DNA from: a gamma proteobacterium SCGC AAA007-O20
Lineage (GTDB): Bacteria; Pseudomonadota; Gammaproteobacteria; PS1; Pseudothioglobaceae
Direction: 5' to 3'
Assembly: GCA_000213395.2 (NCBI GenBank)
Contig: AFHY01000003.1
Location: 1 to 64,000 of the forward strand
Length of the DNA: 64,000 bases
The notes beneath the pieces were generated by a model. The model ran no database searches and was not told the origin of the DNA. It was given only the letters and a program-made list of their open reading frames with translations. The position numbers were made by a program, and so were the translations under genes. This document shows, piece after piece, positions 28,609-37,445 of the stretch. How positions within the stretch are numbered: position 1 is the first letter of the stretch; each line of letters begins with the position of its first letter.

Positions 28609-29526
28609 ATGAGAATATCGTCCAATGATTCAGTAGTTTTTTTGATGGGGCCAACCGCTTCTGGAAAAACTGAATTAGCACTAGAGATATTTGATCGCTT
28701 TGATATCTCCTTGATAAGTGTAGACTCTGCTCTAATATATCGTGGCATGGATATTGGCACCGCCAAACCGAACCCTGAAACACTATCAAACTATCCACAC
28801 GCACTGATCGATATTTGCGAACCCGAAGAAAGTTTTTCAGTCAATCACTTTGTCAATCTTGCAAAAGAGCATATCGACTTAGCGTTAAAAGAAAACAAGC
28901 TGCCAGTTTTGGTGGGTGGCACCTCTTTTTATTTCCATGCACTCGAATATGGGCTATCTGAATTGCCTGAATCCACAAAAGATTCGAGAAAACATTTTAA
29001 TAATCTTTTAAAGAATAAAGGTAGTGAAAAATTACACTCACAATTAGTAAAAATTGACCCAAAGTCTGCTGAGCGAATTCACCCTAATGATTCACAAAGA
29101 ATTACCCGGGCACTTGAAGTTTTTCACCTTTCAGGACAAACATTGAGTGAGCTTCAAGGCAATCAGGCGATAAATAAGCTGAATCATCAAATAAAAAAAA
29201 TTATACTCATGCCAGATCGCTCAGAACTTCACTTAAGAATTGAAAAGCGCTTTATGAAAATGATGGAGAATGGATTTCTGGATGAAGTAGAAATACTCAG
29301 GAATAACAAAAATTTGAACTTAGATCTAGCTTCTATGCGCTGCGTTGGTTATCGTCAAGCTTGGAAATATTTTGATGGGGTTTACGACAAGCAAGAAATG
29401 ATTGATAAAGCTGTTATTGCTTCGAGGCAGTTGTGTAAACGCCAGTGCACCTGGTTAAGGGACGAAAATAAAGCACTGATCCTTAAAAAAGCTAATATTG
29501 ATGAGGTGATTAAGTTTCTTCAATAA
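28609..29526 (+). CDS. miaA: tRNA dimethylallyltransferase MiaA
   Basis: Adds the dimethylallyl group to A37 of tRNAs reading UNN codons. Visible: P-loop GPTASGKTELAL, ISVDSALIYRGMDIGTAKP, GGTSFYFHALEYGL and RQLCKRQCTWLR. 305 residues, normal. It supplies the substrate of MiaB (11893). It is divergent from the oxidoreductase gene and ends the core block before the accessory island. Confidence 0.96.
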   Translation: MRISSNDSVVFLMGPTASGKTELALEIFDRFDISLISVDSALIYRGMDIGTAKPNPETLSNYPHALIDICEPEESFSVNHFVNLAKEHIDLALKENKLPVLVGGTSFYFHALEYGLSELPESTKDSRKHFNNLLKNKGSEKLHSQLVKIDPKSAERIHPNDSQRITRALEVFHLSGQTLSELQGNQAINKLNHQIKKIILMPDRSELHLRIEKRFMKMMENGFLDEVEILRNNKNLNLDLASMRCVGYRQAWKYFDGVYDKQEMIDKAVIASRQLCKRQCTWLRDENKALILKKANIDEVIKFLQ

Positions 29527-29565
29527 GATGAAACTTTACCTAGATAAAATAATGGTGAACAACTG

Positions 29566-30099
29566 TCAACTGTTATCCTTGTTGGTAAATTCTTCCATAG
29601 TGTGAAGCATTGTCCTTAAGCTGTCTATAGTAGTTTCGAATTCATCACTCGTTAACTCGGATACAGCAACATCTTCGATTTTATGATATTTTGAAAAGAC
29701 TTTTTCCATAAGCTCTTCACCAGGTTTGTTGATATGAACAACAACTCGTCTAGCGTCATTTGGGTGAGCTAGTCTTTGACAATAACCATGTTTTTCTAGT
29801 GTTATTAAAATTCCTGTCAATGTACTTTTTGCAATGCCAGCATTTTTGGCTAGTTTTGCAGTCTCAAGATCCCCCCAAACCCACAATACCCACATAACAA
29901 CAAAGCCAGAAAAGGATAGGTTAAATTCCTTAAAAACATGTTTTTCTGCATAACTCCTGATAATTGATGTAAGTCTGAAAGCATTAGAAATGATTGAGAC
30001 TGATCTTCCATATAGTCCAACTGAAATTAAGTGCTGCTTGGCTTTCTCTTCAGCACTTGTGGCTTTAGGATGTGATTTATTTGCAGACTTATCCATCAA
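29566..30099 (-). CDS. MarR-family transcriptional regulator
   Basis: 177 residues. A MarR winged-helix domain is visible at about residues 55-130: LETAKLAKNAGIAKSTLTGILITLEKHGYCQRL followed by the wing HPNDARRVVVHI. About 35 extra N-terminal residues are rich in Lys/Ala. It lies 27 bases after the ADC-like gene on the same strand. HpaR of the homoprotocatechuate operon is also a MarR protein, and the neighbours here resemble that pathway. It is the best candidate to bind the TTCG-N4-CGAA palindromes at 30966, 37388 and 42891, but no binding is shown. Confidence 0.88.
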   Translation of the reverse strand: MMDKSANKSHPKATSAEEKAKQHLISVGLYGRSVSIISNAFRLTSIIRSYAEKHVFKEFNLSFSGFVVMWVLWVWGDLETAKLAKNAGIAKSTLTGILITLEKHGYCQRLAHPNDARRVVVHINKPGEELMEKVFSKYHKIEDVAVSELTSDEFETTIDSLRTMLHTMEEFTNKDNS

Positions 30100-30126
30100 C
30101 GATTCTCATTAAATAGTTAACTAGAG

Positions 30127-30927
30127 TTAAGTTAAATTTTCTCTAGCCAGAGTTCTACCACCCTTCCAAGACACACCGACTTGGCGGTAATAGCCCTGAA
30201 TTAGTTCCTCAGGTTCGAGTAAATGAAACTCCTCAACAGGTGAGGAGAACAATTCAAGCTCAAAGGAACCTTTAAAGGTTAGGCCAATCTCAGCGTCAAA
30301 ACCTGACATTGTGACCACTTCATTCAAACTGTCTTTCCCATTGCATTCAATTGCAGGCATCCAACGGTTGTGAAGCATTGGTAAAGCATTGACAAAACCA
30401 GCATGATCTGATTCTGCCTCAATAGTGAACTTAGCTTGAACTAGGCGATGATCATAAGCTGCTAAAGTGGCTCCAAAAATACCCCCAGGCTGAAGTCGAG
30501 GTCCGGCTTTTCCTACAGTAGTTGACCTTGTTAAATGGATAGAACCAATTTTTTTCGGATAACCCTGAAATTGACCACGAGCAGCTGAAAAGTCCTTATC
30601 TACCCAAATATATATACAACGTGAGTAGATTTTTCCTTGATATTTACAACGAACAACAAAAAACACCTCTTTATATTGAGCACGTACAGGATCTAATAAT
30701 TCATTAAAGTTATCACTGCAGCTTTGCCAATCTGCCCAAATAACAGCAACAGCTCCGGGGTCTTCATCAGCTAACTCAATTCCATCAGGCAAGAGTTCAG
30801 CTACACGGTCAGGATTAGTTCGATATTCTAAGGTTAACAAGTCTCCCGAGTAGTGCCAAGGCACATTAGGAATTAATGACGAATTACCTGTGTGAGTTCT
30901 GGGAAAGAGAAAACCTTGTAAAGACAT
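30127..30927 (-). CDS. Acetoacetate decarboxylase-like protein
   Basis: 266 residues of the ADC superfamily. The Schiff-base lysine region is intact as QGYPKKIGSIHL near residue 123, and the LPDGIELADEDPG and EYRTNPDRVAELLP segments match the family. The family decarboxylates or rearranges 3-oxo acids via an enamine; many members are not acetoacetate decarboxylases. It shares a divergent promoter region with the FAH-P450 operon and precedes the MarR gene, so it probably acts on an intermediate of that pathway. Confidence 0.82.
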   Translation of the reverse strand: MSLQGFLFPRTHTGNSSLIPNVPWHYSGDLLTLEYRTNPDRVAELLPDGIELADEDPGAVAVIWADWQSCSDNFNELLDPVRAQYKEVFFVVRCKYQGKIYSRCIYIWVDKDFSAARGQFQGYPKKIGSIHLTRSTTVGKAGPRLQPGGIFGATLAAYDHRLVQAKFTIEAESDHAGFVNALPMLHNRWMPAIECNGKDSLNEVVTMSGFDAEIGLTFKGSFELELFSSPVEEFHLLEPEELIQGYYRQVGVSWKGGRTLARENLT

Positions 30928-30965
30928 TTATATAGCAATTAGAATTATTAATAAACCTATGATAC

Positions 30966-30981
30966 CATTCGGGAACGAATG
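30966..30981. promoter_or_regulatory. Palindromic operator candidate, ADC/FAH divergent region (site 1)
   Basis: CATTCGGGAACGAATG, a 6+6 inverted repeat of the form TTCG-N4-CGAA. It lies 39 bases upstream of the ADC-like start, and shares its core with the sites at 37388 and 42891. Confidence 0.6.
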
Positions 30982-31056
30982 AAATTATCAAAATTTAAAT
31001 ATATAGCTTTGAAATTAAGTCATAATTTATCAATCATCATATATAATATATAATCA

Positions 31057-31072
31057 TTCGTACCCAAACGAA
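31057..31072. promoter_or_regulatory. Operator-like inverted repeat upstream of FAH gene (site 2, wider spacing)
   Basis: TTCGTACCCAAACGAA carries the same half-sites, TTCG and CGAA, but 8 bases apart instead of 4. It lies just after a TATAAT (31042-31047) and 15 bases before the FAH gene, where a repressor could block transcription. Weaker than site 1. Confidence 0.4.
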
Positions 31073-31087
31073 ATATAGGAATAAATC

Positions 31088-31978
31088 ATGCCAACAAAAG
31101 AATATCGGAAAATACTATTAAATGGACACTCGATTCAAGTTACCTTAGAGGGAGATGAGCTGGTTACTGAAGACGGAAAAAGTGTTGGCATCGAAGAAGT
31201 GCAACATCTCCCACCAACTCAACCCTCGAAGATTATATGTGTACATTTAAACTATGAAAGTCGCGTTAAGGAATATATAACAAAGCTACCACCGGCTCCA
31301 ACATATTTTCATAAACCTATCACTGCACTTAATAGCCATAAAGGCGATGTTGTAAGACCTGAACGCTGCAAATGGCTAAATTATGAAGGAGAGATTGCCA
31401 TAGTTATTGGTCAAAATTGTCGTAATATAAGCCCTGCTGATGCAGGAGAATACATTGCAGGTTATACAATAGCTAATGATTACGGTTTGCACGATTTTAG
31501 AGATACAGATGCAGGGTCAATGCTTAGAGTTAAAGGTTCAGATACGCTTTGCCCAGTGGGACCAGGTTTAGTTACTGGTTGGGATTTTCATAACAAAGGA
31601 ATCCGCACAATTGTTAATGGGAAAGTTATGCAAGACGCCAACACTAACGAGATGGAGTGGGATATGCACTATCTTGTCGCTGATATAGCCCGCAATATTA
31701 CTTTAGCACCAGGAGACCTACTACTCTCAGGAACACCTGCAAACAGTCGTCCCGTTGAACCAGGTGATGTTGTTGAAGTTGAGGTAGAAGGTTTGGGCCT
31801 GTTATCCAATACAATCGTTAATGGTGCTGCTATTCGTGATGATGTTGGCGCACAACCTTCTAGCTCTGAAGAGGTTGTTTCTACTGCCATGGGTGGTGAC
31901 TGGGAATTTCGTGGCAAAAGAGCAGCAGGTGGGCAAGGTGCGAAACATTATAAATCTGCTGTAGAAACCAAAAAGTAG
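31088..31978 (+). CDS. Fumarylacetoacetate hydrolase-family protein (HpaG-like)
   Basis: 296 residues. The FAH core from about residue 45 has YFHKPITALNSHKGDVVRP, the metal ligands in NYEGEIAIVIG and ANDYGLHDFRD, and LLLSGTPANSRPVEPGDVVEVEVEGLG. These motifs match the HpaG/HpcE branch that decarboxylates or isomerises meta-cleavage products. First gene of a plus-strand operon with P450, GS-like ligase, aldehyde dehydrogenase and ferredoxin. The exact reaction is inferred from neighbours, notably HpaE- and HpaD-like genes. Confidence 0.85.
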   Translation: MPTKEYRKILLNGHSIQVTLEGDELVTEDGKSVGIEEVQHLPPTQPSKIICVHLNYESRVKEYITKLPPAPTYFHKPITALNSHKGDVVRPERCKWLNYEGEIAIVIGQNCRNISPADAGEYIAGYTIANDYGLHDFRDTDAGSMLRVKGSDTLCPVGPGLVTGWDFHNKGIRTIVNGKVMQDANTNEMEWDMHYLVADIARNITLAPGDLLLSGTPANSRPVEPGDVVEVEVEGLGLLSNTIVNGAAIRDDVGAQPSSSEEVVSTAMGGDWEFRGKRAAGGQGAKHYKSAVETKK

Positions 31979-32004
31979 TTGATTATTATCTCTCGGAAAA
32001 AATA

Positions 32005-33282
32005 ATGATCAAAACAGTTAGCCCAAATAACAATGACGATATCAATGCAGATATTACTAGTCACGATACTTTTGAAAAAGGCTTTCCACATTTGGCATTT
32101 AAACAGATGCGTGATGAAGACCCCTGTGCCTGGATAGATGAGACCGATGGTGGAAGCGGTTTCTGGTCAGTTAGCCGATATAAGGACATCAAAGAGGTTA
32201 ACGGTTTACCGAAAATTTTTAGCTCAGCTCAAGGAATTCGTCTAGAAGAGCAATCGAAAGAAGAATACGAGGCTCGCAAGACATTCCAAGAAACTGACCC
32301 ACCAGTCCATACCCGTCAACGAATGATGTTCCATCGTGGATTTACACGTAAACTAATCACAACCTATGAACCTATGATTCGTGATATTTGTAACGATATT
32401 ATTAATGAAGCGGTTGACTTGGGTGAAGTCGATGCCACTAAACAGATTGCTAGAAAATTACCAATGAGAATGTTGGGCCGTGTTGTTGGTACTCCAGATG
32501 AGGATGCAGAGTGGCTAGTTTCAAGAGGTGACTCAATGATTGCTAACAGTGACCCAGATTTTACAGACTATGTGATTGACAAGGTTGATACAGATGAATA
32601 TCGATTTTTGCCTTTTCGCTCCCCTGCTGGTAAGGAAATTTATGATTATGGAGAAAAACAAAAGAGGCTTCGTGAAGATCACGATATGGGTGATGTGATG
32701 TCAATGTTATTACAACCAAACAAGCAGGGCGACAAGCTATCAGACCTCGAATTTAAAAACTTCTTTGCACTCATGGTTGCTGCTGGAAATGATACAACCC
32801 GATATTCGATGGCATCTTCAATGCATGCTATAGCCAATAATCCCTATATTTTTGACTGCCTAAAATCTGCCCCTGATGATGCCCCAGTTTGGGCTAGCGC
32901 TACCGAAGAGTTTATCAGATGGGCTTCACCAACTATGCACTTTAGACGCACTGCAACGGAGGATTATGAACTTCATGGGAAGCAAATCAGAGAGGGAGAC
33001 AAAGTCGCTATTTGGTTTACTTCAGGAAATTACGATGAGCGCAAGTTTCTCGACCCATACAGTCTTATTTTAGAGAGAGAAAATAATCAACATATCGCTT
33101 TTGGTCAAGGTGGCCCTCATGCATGCTTGGGTATGTGGCTTGCAAGGCTAGAAGTTCGTGTGGCTATGCAGGAGTTACTTAAAAGGATTTCGAAAATTGA
33201 GCAAATCGGCCCCGAAAAATACTTACGCTCTAATTTTATTCGGGGAATAAAAAACTTGCCTGTTAAGTTAACATCAGCATAA
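32005..33282 (+). CDS. Cytochrome P450
   Basis: 425-residue soluble class I bacterial P450. Visible: I-helix AAGNDTTR near residue 260, the ExxR element EEFIRW, the HFRRTATEDYEL segment and the heme-cysteine loop FGQGGPHACLG near residue 370. ETDPPVHTRQRMMFHRGFT in the C-helix region is typical of the CYP108/111/125-like group that oxidises terpenoid, sterol or aromatic compounds. A [2Fe-2S] ferredoxin is encoded in the same operon at 36102; no ferredoxin reductase is. The substrate is unknown. Confidence 0.93.
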   Translation: MIKTVSPNNNDDINADITSHDTFEKGFPHLAFKQMRDEDPCAWIDETDGGSGFWSVSRYKDIKEVNGLPKIFSSAQGIRLEEQSKEEYEARKTFQETDPPVHTRQRMMFHRGFTRKLITTYEPMIRDICNDIINEAVDLGEVDATKQIARKLPMRMLGRVVGTPDEDAEWLVSRGDSMIANSDPDFTDYVIDKVDTDEYRFLPFRSPAGKEIYDYGEKQKRLREDHDMGDVMSMLLQPNKQGDKLSDLEFKNFFALMVAAGNDTTRYSMASSMHAIANNPYIFDCLKSAPDDAPVWASATEEFIRWASPTMHFRRTATEDYELHGKQIREGDKVAIWFTSGNYDERKFLDPYSLILERENNQHIAFGQGGPHACLGMWLARLEVRVAMQELLKRISKIEQIGPEKYLRSNFIRGIKNLPVKLTSA

Positions 33283-33314
33283 TATGGTATTAGATAATTA
33301 AGTAAAGGAGAAAA

Positions 33315-34601
33315 ATGAACAATTACAGAAGAGTTCGAGTACTATTTTCAGATCACTTGGGGTTAGCGAGAGGAAAATATCAACCTATAAATACTGCGGC
33401 TGGTGGTGAGGCAAGATTTTGTATTAGCCTTTACGGTCTTACCTATGATAAGCAGTTATTGCCAGTACCAGGTAGCGGCTTACTTGATGGATTGCCTGAT
33501 GTGGTTGCTAAATTCAAAGAAGAAGATGTTCGCCCTTCCTGGGAGGCTGACACGGGTGTCGTTATTCCAGATATTGAATTTAAAGGAGAACCGTTGGCAC
33601 ATTGTGGACGTAATGTATTGAAAAAGACAATAGCTCAGTTTGAAGGAATAGGTTTAACACCATATGTCGGAATAGAGCTAGAAGCCTATGTTTTTCAAAA
33701 GAATAGGTACGGCAAATGGGTTCCCTACGACACTCCAGGAGCCTACGTCTATGGTACTGGTTCAACAGTTGATCCTGCAGGTCTGATTGATGAGGTTTGG
33801 GAACAAGCTGAAGCTTGTGGTATTGAGCTAGAATCATTTAATTCAGAGTTTGATTCACCGCAATTTGAATTGACTCTAAAGTACGACAAGGCTTTGGAAG
33901 CGGTTGATCAGATATTCCTATTTAAAGCAATGGCAAAAGAGATTTTTGAACAGAATGGTTACTTATTAAGTTTTATGCCAAAACCTTTATCGAAAAATGG
34001 CGGAAGTGGAATGCACGTCAATTTTAGTTTCAATGACAAAAAAGGTAATAATGTCATTTATGATAAGTCTGCCAAAGATGGCTTGTCTGATATTGCAAAA
34101 AAATCGATTTCTGGTCTTGTACAGCACCATGAAGGTATGTCAGCTTTACTTGCGCCAACAGTTAATTCTTATCGAAGATTGTTGCCTGCAAGTCTTTCAG
34201 GATATTGGGCAAATTGGGGGTACGACCATCGAGGAGTGACAACTAGAATACCTGATGAACGTGGCGCAGGCACAAGAATTGAATTCAGAATGGCTGATTG
34301 CGCTGCAAATCCATATACTGCAGTTGCAACAGTTCTTCAAGCTGCTAAGTTGGGTATAGAGAATGACTATGAATTGCCTGACGCAGAAACTCTAGACTGC
34401 CTTGAATCTCAAAGCACAGATAGACATGTTCCAGATAACTTGGCTCTTGCCTTGGAGGCTTTAAATGCTGATAAAGATTTATGTCAAGCGGTAGGTCAAG
34501 AGCTGGTAGATAATCATACTGCTATCAAGGAGCAAGAGTGGCAAGACTATTCTGCTCATACAACAGATTGGGAATTTGACCAATACCTGAAATATATTTA
34601 G
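33315..34601 (+). CDS. Glutamine synthetase-like ligase (gamma-glutamylamide synthetase type)
   Basis: 428 residues with the GS catalytic fold: GIELEAYVF, FNSEFDSPQFELTL, GGSGMHVNFSF, NSYRRLLPASLSGYWANWGYD and GTRIEFRMADCAANPYTAV. The N-terminal beta-grasp domain is short. Relatives outside nitrogen assimilation ligate glutamate to amines (PuuA, isopropylamine IpuC, aniline AtdA1/TdnQ). A start with AAAGGAG ahead of ATG is well placed. In aniline clusters such a ligase pairs with a class-I amidotransferase; a candidate partner is at 37446. I infer that an amine substrate or intermediate is gamma-glutamylated here. Confidence 0.85.
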   Translation: MNNYRRVRVLFSDHLGLARGKYQPINTAAGGEARFCISLYGLTYDKQLLPVPGSGLLDGLPDVVAKFKEEDVRPSWEADTGVVIPDIEFKGEPLAHCGRNVLKKTIAQFEGIGLTPYVGIELEAYVFQKNRYGKWVPYDTPGAYVYGTGSTVDPAGLIDEVWEQAEACGIELESFNSEFDSPQFELTLKYDKALEAVDQIFLFKAMAKEIFEQNGYLLSFMPKPLSKNGGSGMHVNFSFNDKKGNNVIYDKSAKDGLSDIAKKSISGLVQHHEGMSALLAPTVNSYRRLLPASLSGYWANWGYDHRGVTTRIPDERGAGTRIEFRMADCAANPYTAVATVLQAAKLGIENDYELPDAETLDCLESQSTDRHVPDNLALALEALNADKDLCQAVGQELVDNHTAIKEQEWQDYSAHTTDWEFDQYLKYI

Positions 34602-34610
34602 GATTGGGTA

Positions 34611-36074
34611 ATGTCAAATAGAATTTCTATAAAAGGCGTTGAGGTTTCTACGGATCACTATATTAATGGAAAGCGAGTTTCGTCTGATAAAAAATTTACC
34701 GTCATCAATCCAAATAACCCTAGCGAGGTTCTCGCCGAAGTCTCAAGAGGTGATGCGGAAATAGCTAAACTTGCAGTTTCTGCTGCCCGAGAAGGGTTTA
34801 ATATTTGGTCAGAAATGAGTGTTGATGAACGTGCATCGATTATGCACAGACTAGCTGATCTCATCGAGTCTAATATCGACAATATTTCTCTTATTGAGTG
34901 CTTGGATATGGGTATGCGCCATGAAAGTCTAAGAAACCGTGTCATTCCAAGGGGCGCTAGAAATTTTCGTTCATATGCAGATATAGCTAAAGAATATAAA
35001 CCAAGGAAATGGCATTCAAATACTACCAAGAATGAAATTCAACGTATGCCTAGCGGAATTAGTGTCATTATTACTCCCTGGAATGCTCCATTTATGTTGT
35101 CTACATGGAAATGTGCACCCGCCCTCGCTGCAGGCAATAGTGTAATTTTGAAGCCAGCTGAATGGTCACCATTGTCTGCATCATTGTTGGGTGATTTGAT
35201 TGATGAAGCAGGTTTTCCAGCTGGAGTTTTTAATATTGTCCAGGGTATTGGTGAAGAAGTTGGAGCGATACTAGTATCAGACTCAAATGTGAATCGTGTT
35301 TCATTTACCGGTTCCCCTGAGGCGGCACGCCATATTGGTAAATCAGCTGCTGAAAATATCACCCCATTCACTGGTGAGTTAGGTGGAAAAAGTCCATTAA
35401 TCATTTTTCCAGATGCAGATCTAGAAGTGGCTGTTGCAAAGGCGGTAGGTCAGTTTGATGATTCTGGTCAGATTTGTCTTGCGGGAACTAGATTACTAGT
35501 GCATTCATCCATAAAAAATGAATTTTTAAATCGCTTCTTAGAACTAACTGCCAAACAAAAACTAGGTCCAAGTTTTGATGACGAAACTGAAATTACCCCG
35601 ATGATCCACCCTGAGCACCTTCAAAGTGTTGCTGGTTTTGTTGACCGAGCTAGAATCAACGGAGACAAGATTCTGTGCGGTGGAAAGGTATTAAAAAATG
35701 GCAAGTTGTGGTACGAACCAACTTTAATCGAGCCTGTTTCTAATCAATCTGAAGTGGTTCAAAAAGAAATTTTTGGTCCAGTTTTGACACTTCAAACATT
35801 TAACACTGAATCAGAAGCAATCGAGTTGGCAAACAGTACTGAATATGGTCTTGCCGGAATGCTCTATACCAAGAATCGCGACATCGCTGAACGAGTTGGA
35901 CGTGCAATTCGCGCAGGCACGGTTTGGGTTAACTGTTTTCTTATTCGTGACCTGACAGCACCATTCGGTGGTTTTGGTCTGAGTGGTATTGGACGAGAAG
36001 GTGGTGATTATGGAATTGATTTTCATAGTGACTTAAAAACCTTTCAAATACTTGATGATTCTTTATCTGAGTAG
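34611..36074 (+). CDS. Aldehyde dehydrogenase, HpaE-like
   Basis: 487-residue NAD(P)-dependent aldehyde dehydrogenase. Visible: TPWNAPFMLSTWKCAPALAAGN, FTGSPEAARHIG, the catalytic-base motif GELGGKSP, catalytic Cys in DDSGQICLAGTRL, EIFGPVLTLQTF and PFGGFGLSGIGREGG. The segments RVIPRGARNFRSYAD and VNCFLIRDLTAPFGG line up with HpaE (5-carboxymethyl-2-hydroxymuconate-semialdehyde dehydrogenase) better than with general aldehyde dehydrogenases. It would oxidise the semialdehyde left by ring cleavage by the HpaD-like enzyme at 36449. It lies 9 bases after the GS-like gene. Confidence 0.9.
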   Translation: MSNRISIKGVEVSTDHYINGKRVSSDKKFTVINPNNPSEVLAEVSRGDAEIAKLAVSAAREGFNIWSEMSVDERASIMHRLADLIESNIDNISLIECLDMGMRHESLRNRVIPRGARNFRSYADIAKEYKPRKWHSNTTKNEIQRMPSGISVIITPWNAPFMLSTWKCAPALAAGNSVILKPAEWSPLSASLLGDLIDEAGFPAGVFNIVQGIGEEVGAILVSDSNVNRVSFTGSPEAARHIGKSAAENITPFTGELGGKSPLIIFPDADLEVAVAKAVGQFDDSGQICLAGTRLLVHSSIKNEFLNRFLELTAKQKLGPSFDDETEITPMIHPEHLQSVAGFVDRARINGDKILCGGKVLKNGKLWYEPTLIEPVSNQSEVVQKEIFGPVLTLQTFNTESEAIELANSTEYGLAGMLYTKNRDIAERVGRAIRAGTVWVNCFLIRDLTAPFGGFGLSGIGREGGDYGIDFHSDLKTFQILDDSLSE

Positions 36075-36101
36075 TATTTTTATTTTATTAGGATGAAGTA
36101 A

Positions 36102-36431
36102 ATGACAACCGTTAAATATATATTGGAAGATGGCTCTGAAGTCTTGATTGAAGCAGATGTAGGGCAAAATTTAATGCAATTGGCCCTTGATAATAATCTT
36201 GCTGGTATTGAGGGTGCTTGTGGTGGCTCCTGTATGTGTGGTACTTGCCACGTTCTAATTGAATCAGTTAAAGGAAAGCAGCTTGAAGAAAGAGATGAAA
36301 TGGAAACAGTAATAATAGAAATGGAAATCGATGAGCTTGCTCCGATTAATAGTCGCTTGGGATGTCAGATTACTATACAAGAAGGAATGGAGTCAATCAC
36401 GGCACGTATAGCCAATCTCAGTAATTTCTAA
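36102..36431 (+). CDS. [2Fe-2S] ferredoxin, putidaredoxin type
   Basis: 109 residues. Cluster cysteines in GACGGSCMCGTCHVLIE and the fourth in SRLGCQI follow the adrenodoxin/putidaredoxin spacing, with one extra Cys between the first two ligands. Last gene of the operon with the P450, so the likely electron donor to it. It converges with the HpaD-like gene. Confidence 0.93.
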   Translation: MTTVKYILEDGSEVLIEADVGQNLMQLALDNNLAGIEGACGGSCMCGTCHVLIESVKGKQLEERDEMETVIIEMEIDELAPINSRLGCQITIQEGMESITARIANLSNF

Positions 36432-36448
36432 TATATCTGGCGAAATAT

Positions 36449-37321
36449 TTAAGTCCAACCCTCAACAGGTTGATCAAACCAAAGATGAACTTGTCCTGTT
36501 CCTGTGGCGTTTTCGTAGTCACCAAACTGGCGACCTTTAGCTCGACAATTCACTCCACCAATAGCTTCTGCCATAATTAAATAATGTCCAAATTTACCCT
36601 CTGGAGAGTATTTATTATATTCATCCATTCCATCAAATACAGAGCGATGATCACCTTTTTTTAACCAATCAATTCGCTTCTCATCAGCTTTCCTTGCCCC
36701 TGATGTAATGATGTGAATAGGGTCAGAAGCTTCGTGTTTCTCGAGTTCATCAAGTGGCCAAAATCTATGACTTAATCCTCCACTAGCTAATATCACTACA
36801 CGCTTATCAGATTCCTCTATGGCTGCTTTCAAGCCCCTACCAACCTTCATAAAATGCTCTTTCTTAGCAGTACCACAAATACTCATAGAAAGCCACTGTT
36901 CATTACCTTGGAGATACTCAAGCAAATTAACAGTTGGATAATGTATTGGTAGGTGTTCATTGTCATTGGCAGAGCAACGCACCCCATTTTCATTGACACG
37001 CTCTACAATATTATTTGCTAATTCTGGGTTGCCAGTTATATCGAACGGAATGCTGTTCATTGTCCGAGGCAACTCCTCCGATGTATAAAAACCTTGACGC
37101 CTTTGATGGCTGGTGACAATGAACTCAACAATCGTAAACCAATGCGTGTCAATAACAATAACAACATCGGGATTGAGTGGCTCTAAGATTTCACGTCGCA
37201 TATCTTGAAAACCTGTCACTAACGAGATTTCTTTACCTTCATTTAGAGCATACCGCTGCTCTTTAGTCATCATGATTGTCGGCGCATGGGATACTAATCC
37301 AACCCCTACTATTTCACCCAA
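36449..37321 (-). CDS. Class III extradiol ring-cleavage dioxygenase (HpaD/HpcB-like)
   Basis: 290 residues of the LigB superfamily. Motifs shared with E. coli homoprotocatechuate 2,3-dioxygenase HpcB: VSHAPT with the first metal His, VIDTHW, GFYTSEELP, GNPELA, VILASGGLSHRFW and ATGTGQVHLWF. It would open a catechol-type ring next to a hydroxyl using Fe(II) and oxygen. Single gene transcribed toward the P450 operon, with a perfect TTCGTATACGAA palindrome 67 bases upstream. With the HpaE- and HpaG-like genes it forms the core of a meta-cleavage pathway. The true ring substrate is not known. Confidence 0.88.
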   Translation of the reverse strand: MGEIVGVGLVSHAPTIMMTKEQRYALNEGKEISLVTGFQDMRREILEPLNPDVVIVIDTHWFTIVEFIVTSHQRRQGFYTSEELPRTMNSIPFDITGNPELANNIVERVNENGVRCSANDNEHLPIHYPTVNLLEYLQGNEQWLSMSICGTAKKEHFMKVGRGLKAAIEESDKRVVILASGGLSHRFWPLDELEKHEASDPIHIITSGARKADEKRIDWLKKGDHRSVFDGMDEYNKYSPEGKFGHYLIMAEAIGGVNCRAKGRQFGDYENATGTGQVHLWFDQPVEGWT

Positions 37322-37387
37322 ATTTATTCTCCAAAAAAATCAAAAAACTCTCTAACTGCGTCAGCTCAATGGAATAAGCAAAAAATT

Positions 37388-37401
37388 GTTCGTATACGAA
37401 C
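37388..37401. promoter_or_regulatory. Palindromic operator candidate upstream of HpaD-like gene (site 3)
   Basis: Perfect palindrome GTTCGTATACGAAC. With flanks it reads ACGTTCGTATACGAACAAT on the minus strand, identical over 19 bases to the plus strand at the site upstream of tctC (42889-42907). Confidence 0.7.
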
Positions 37402-37445
37402 GTTATTAATCAATATACTATAACCTCAACTCTGAGTCAAGGAAA

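Noticed and set aside
35039-35404. A 121-codon minus-strand frame inside the HpaE-like dehydrogenase gene
   Set aside because: Shadow of a conserved coding region; no similarity to any family that I can see.
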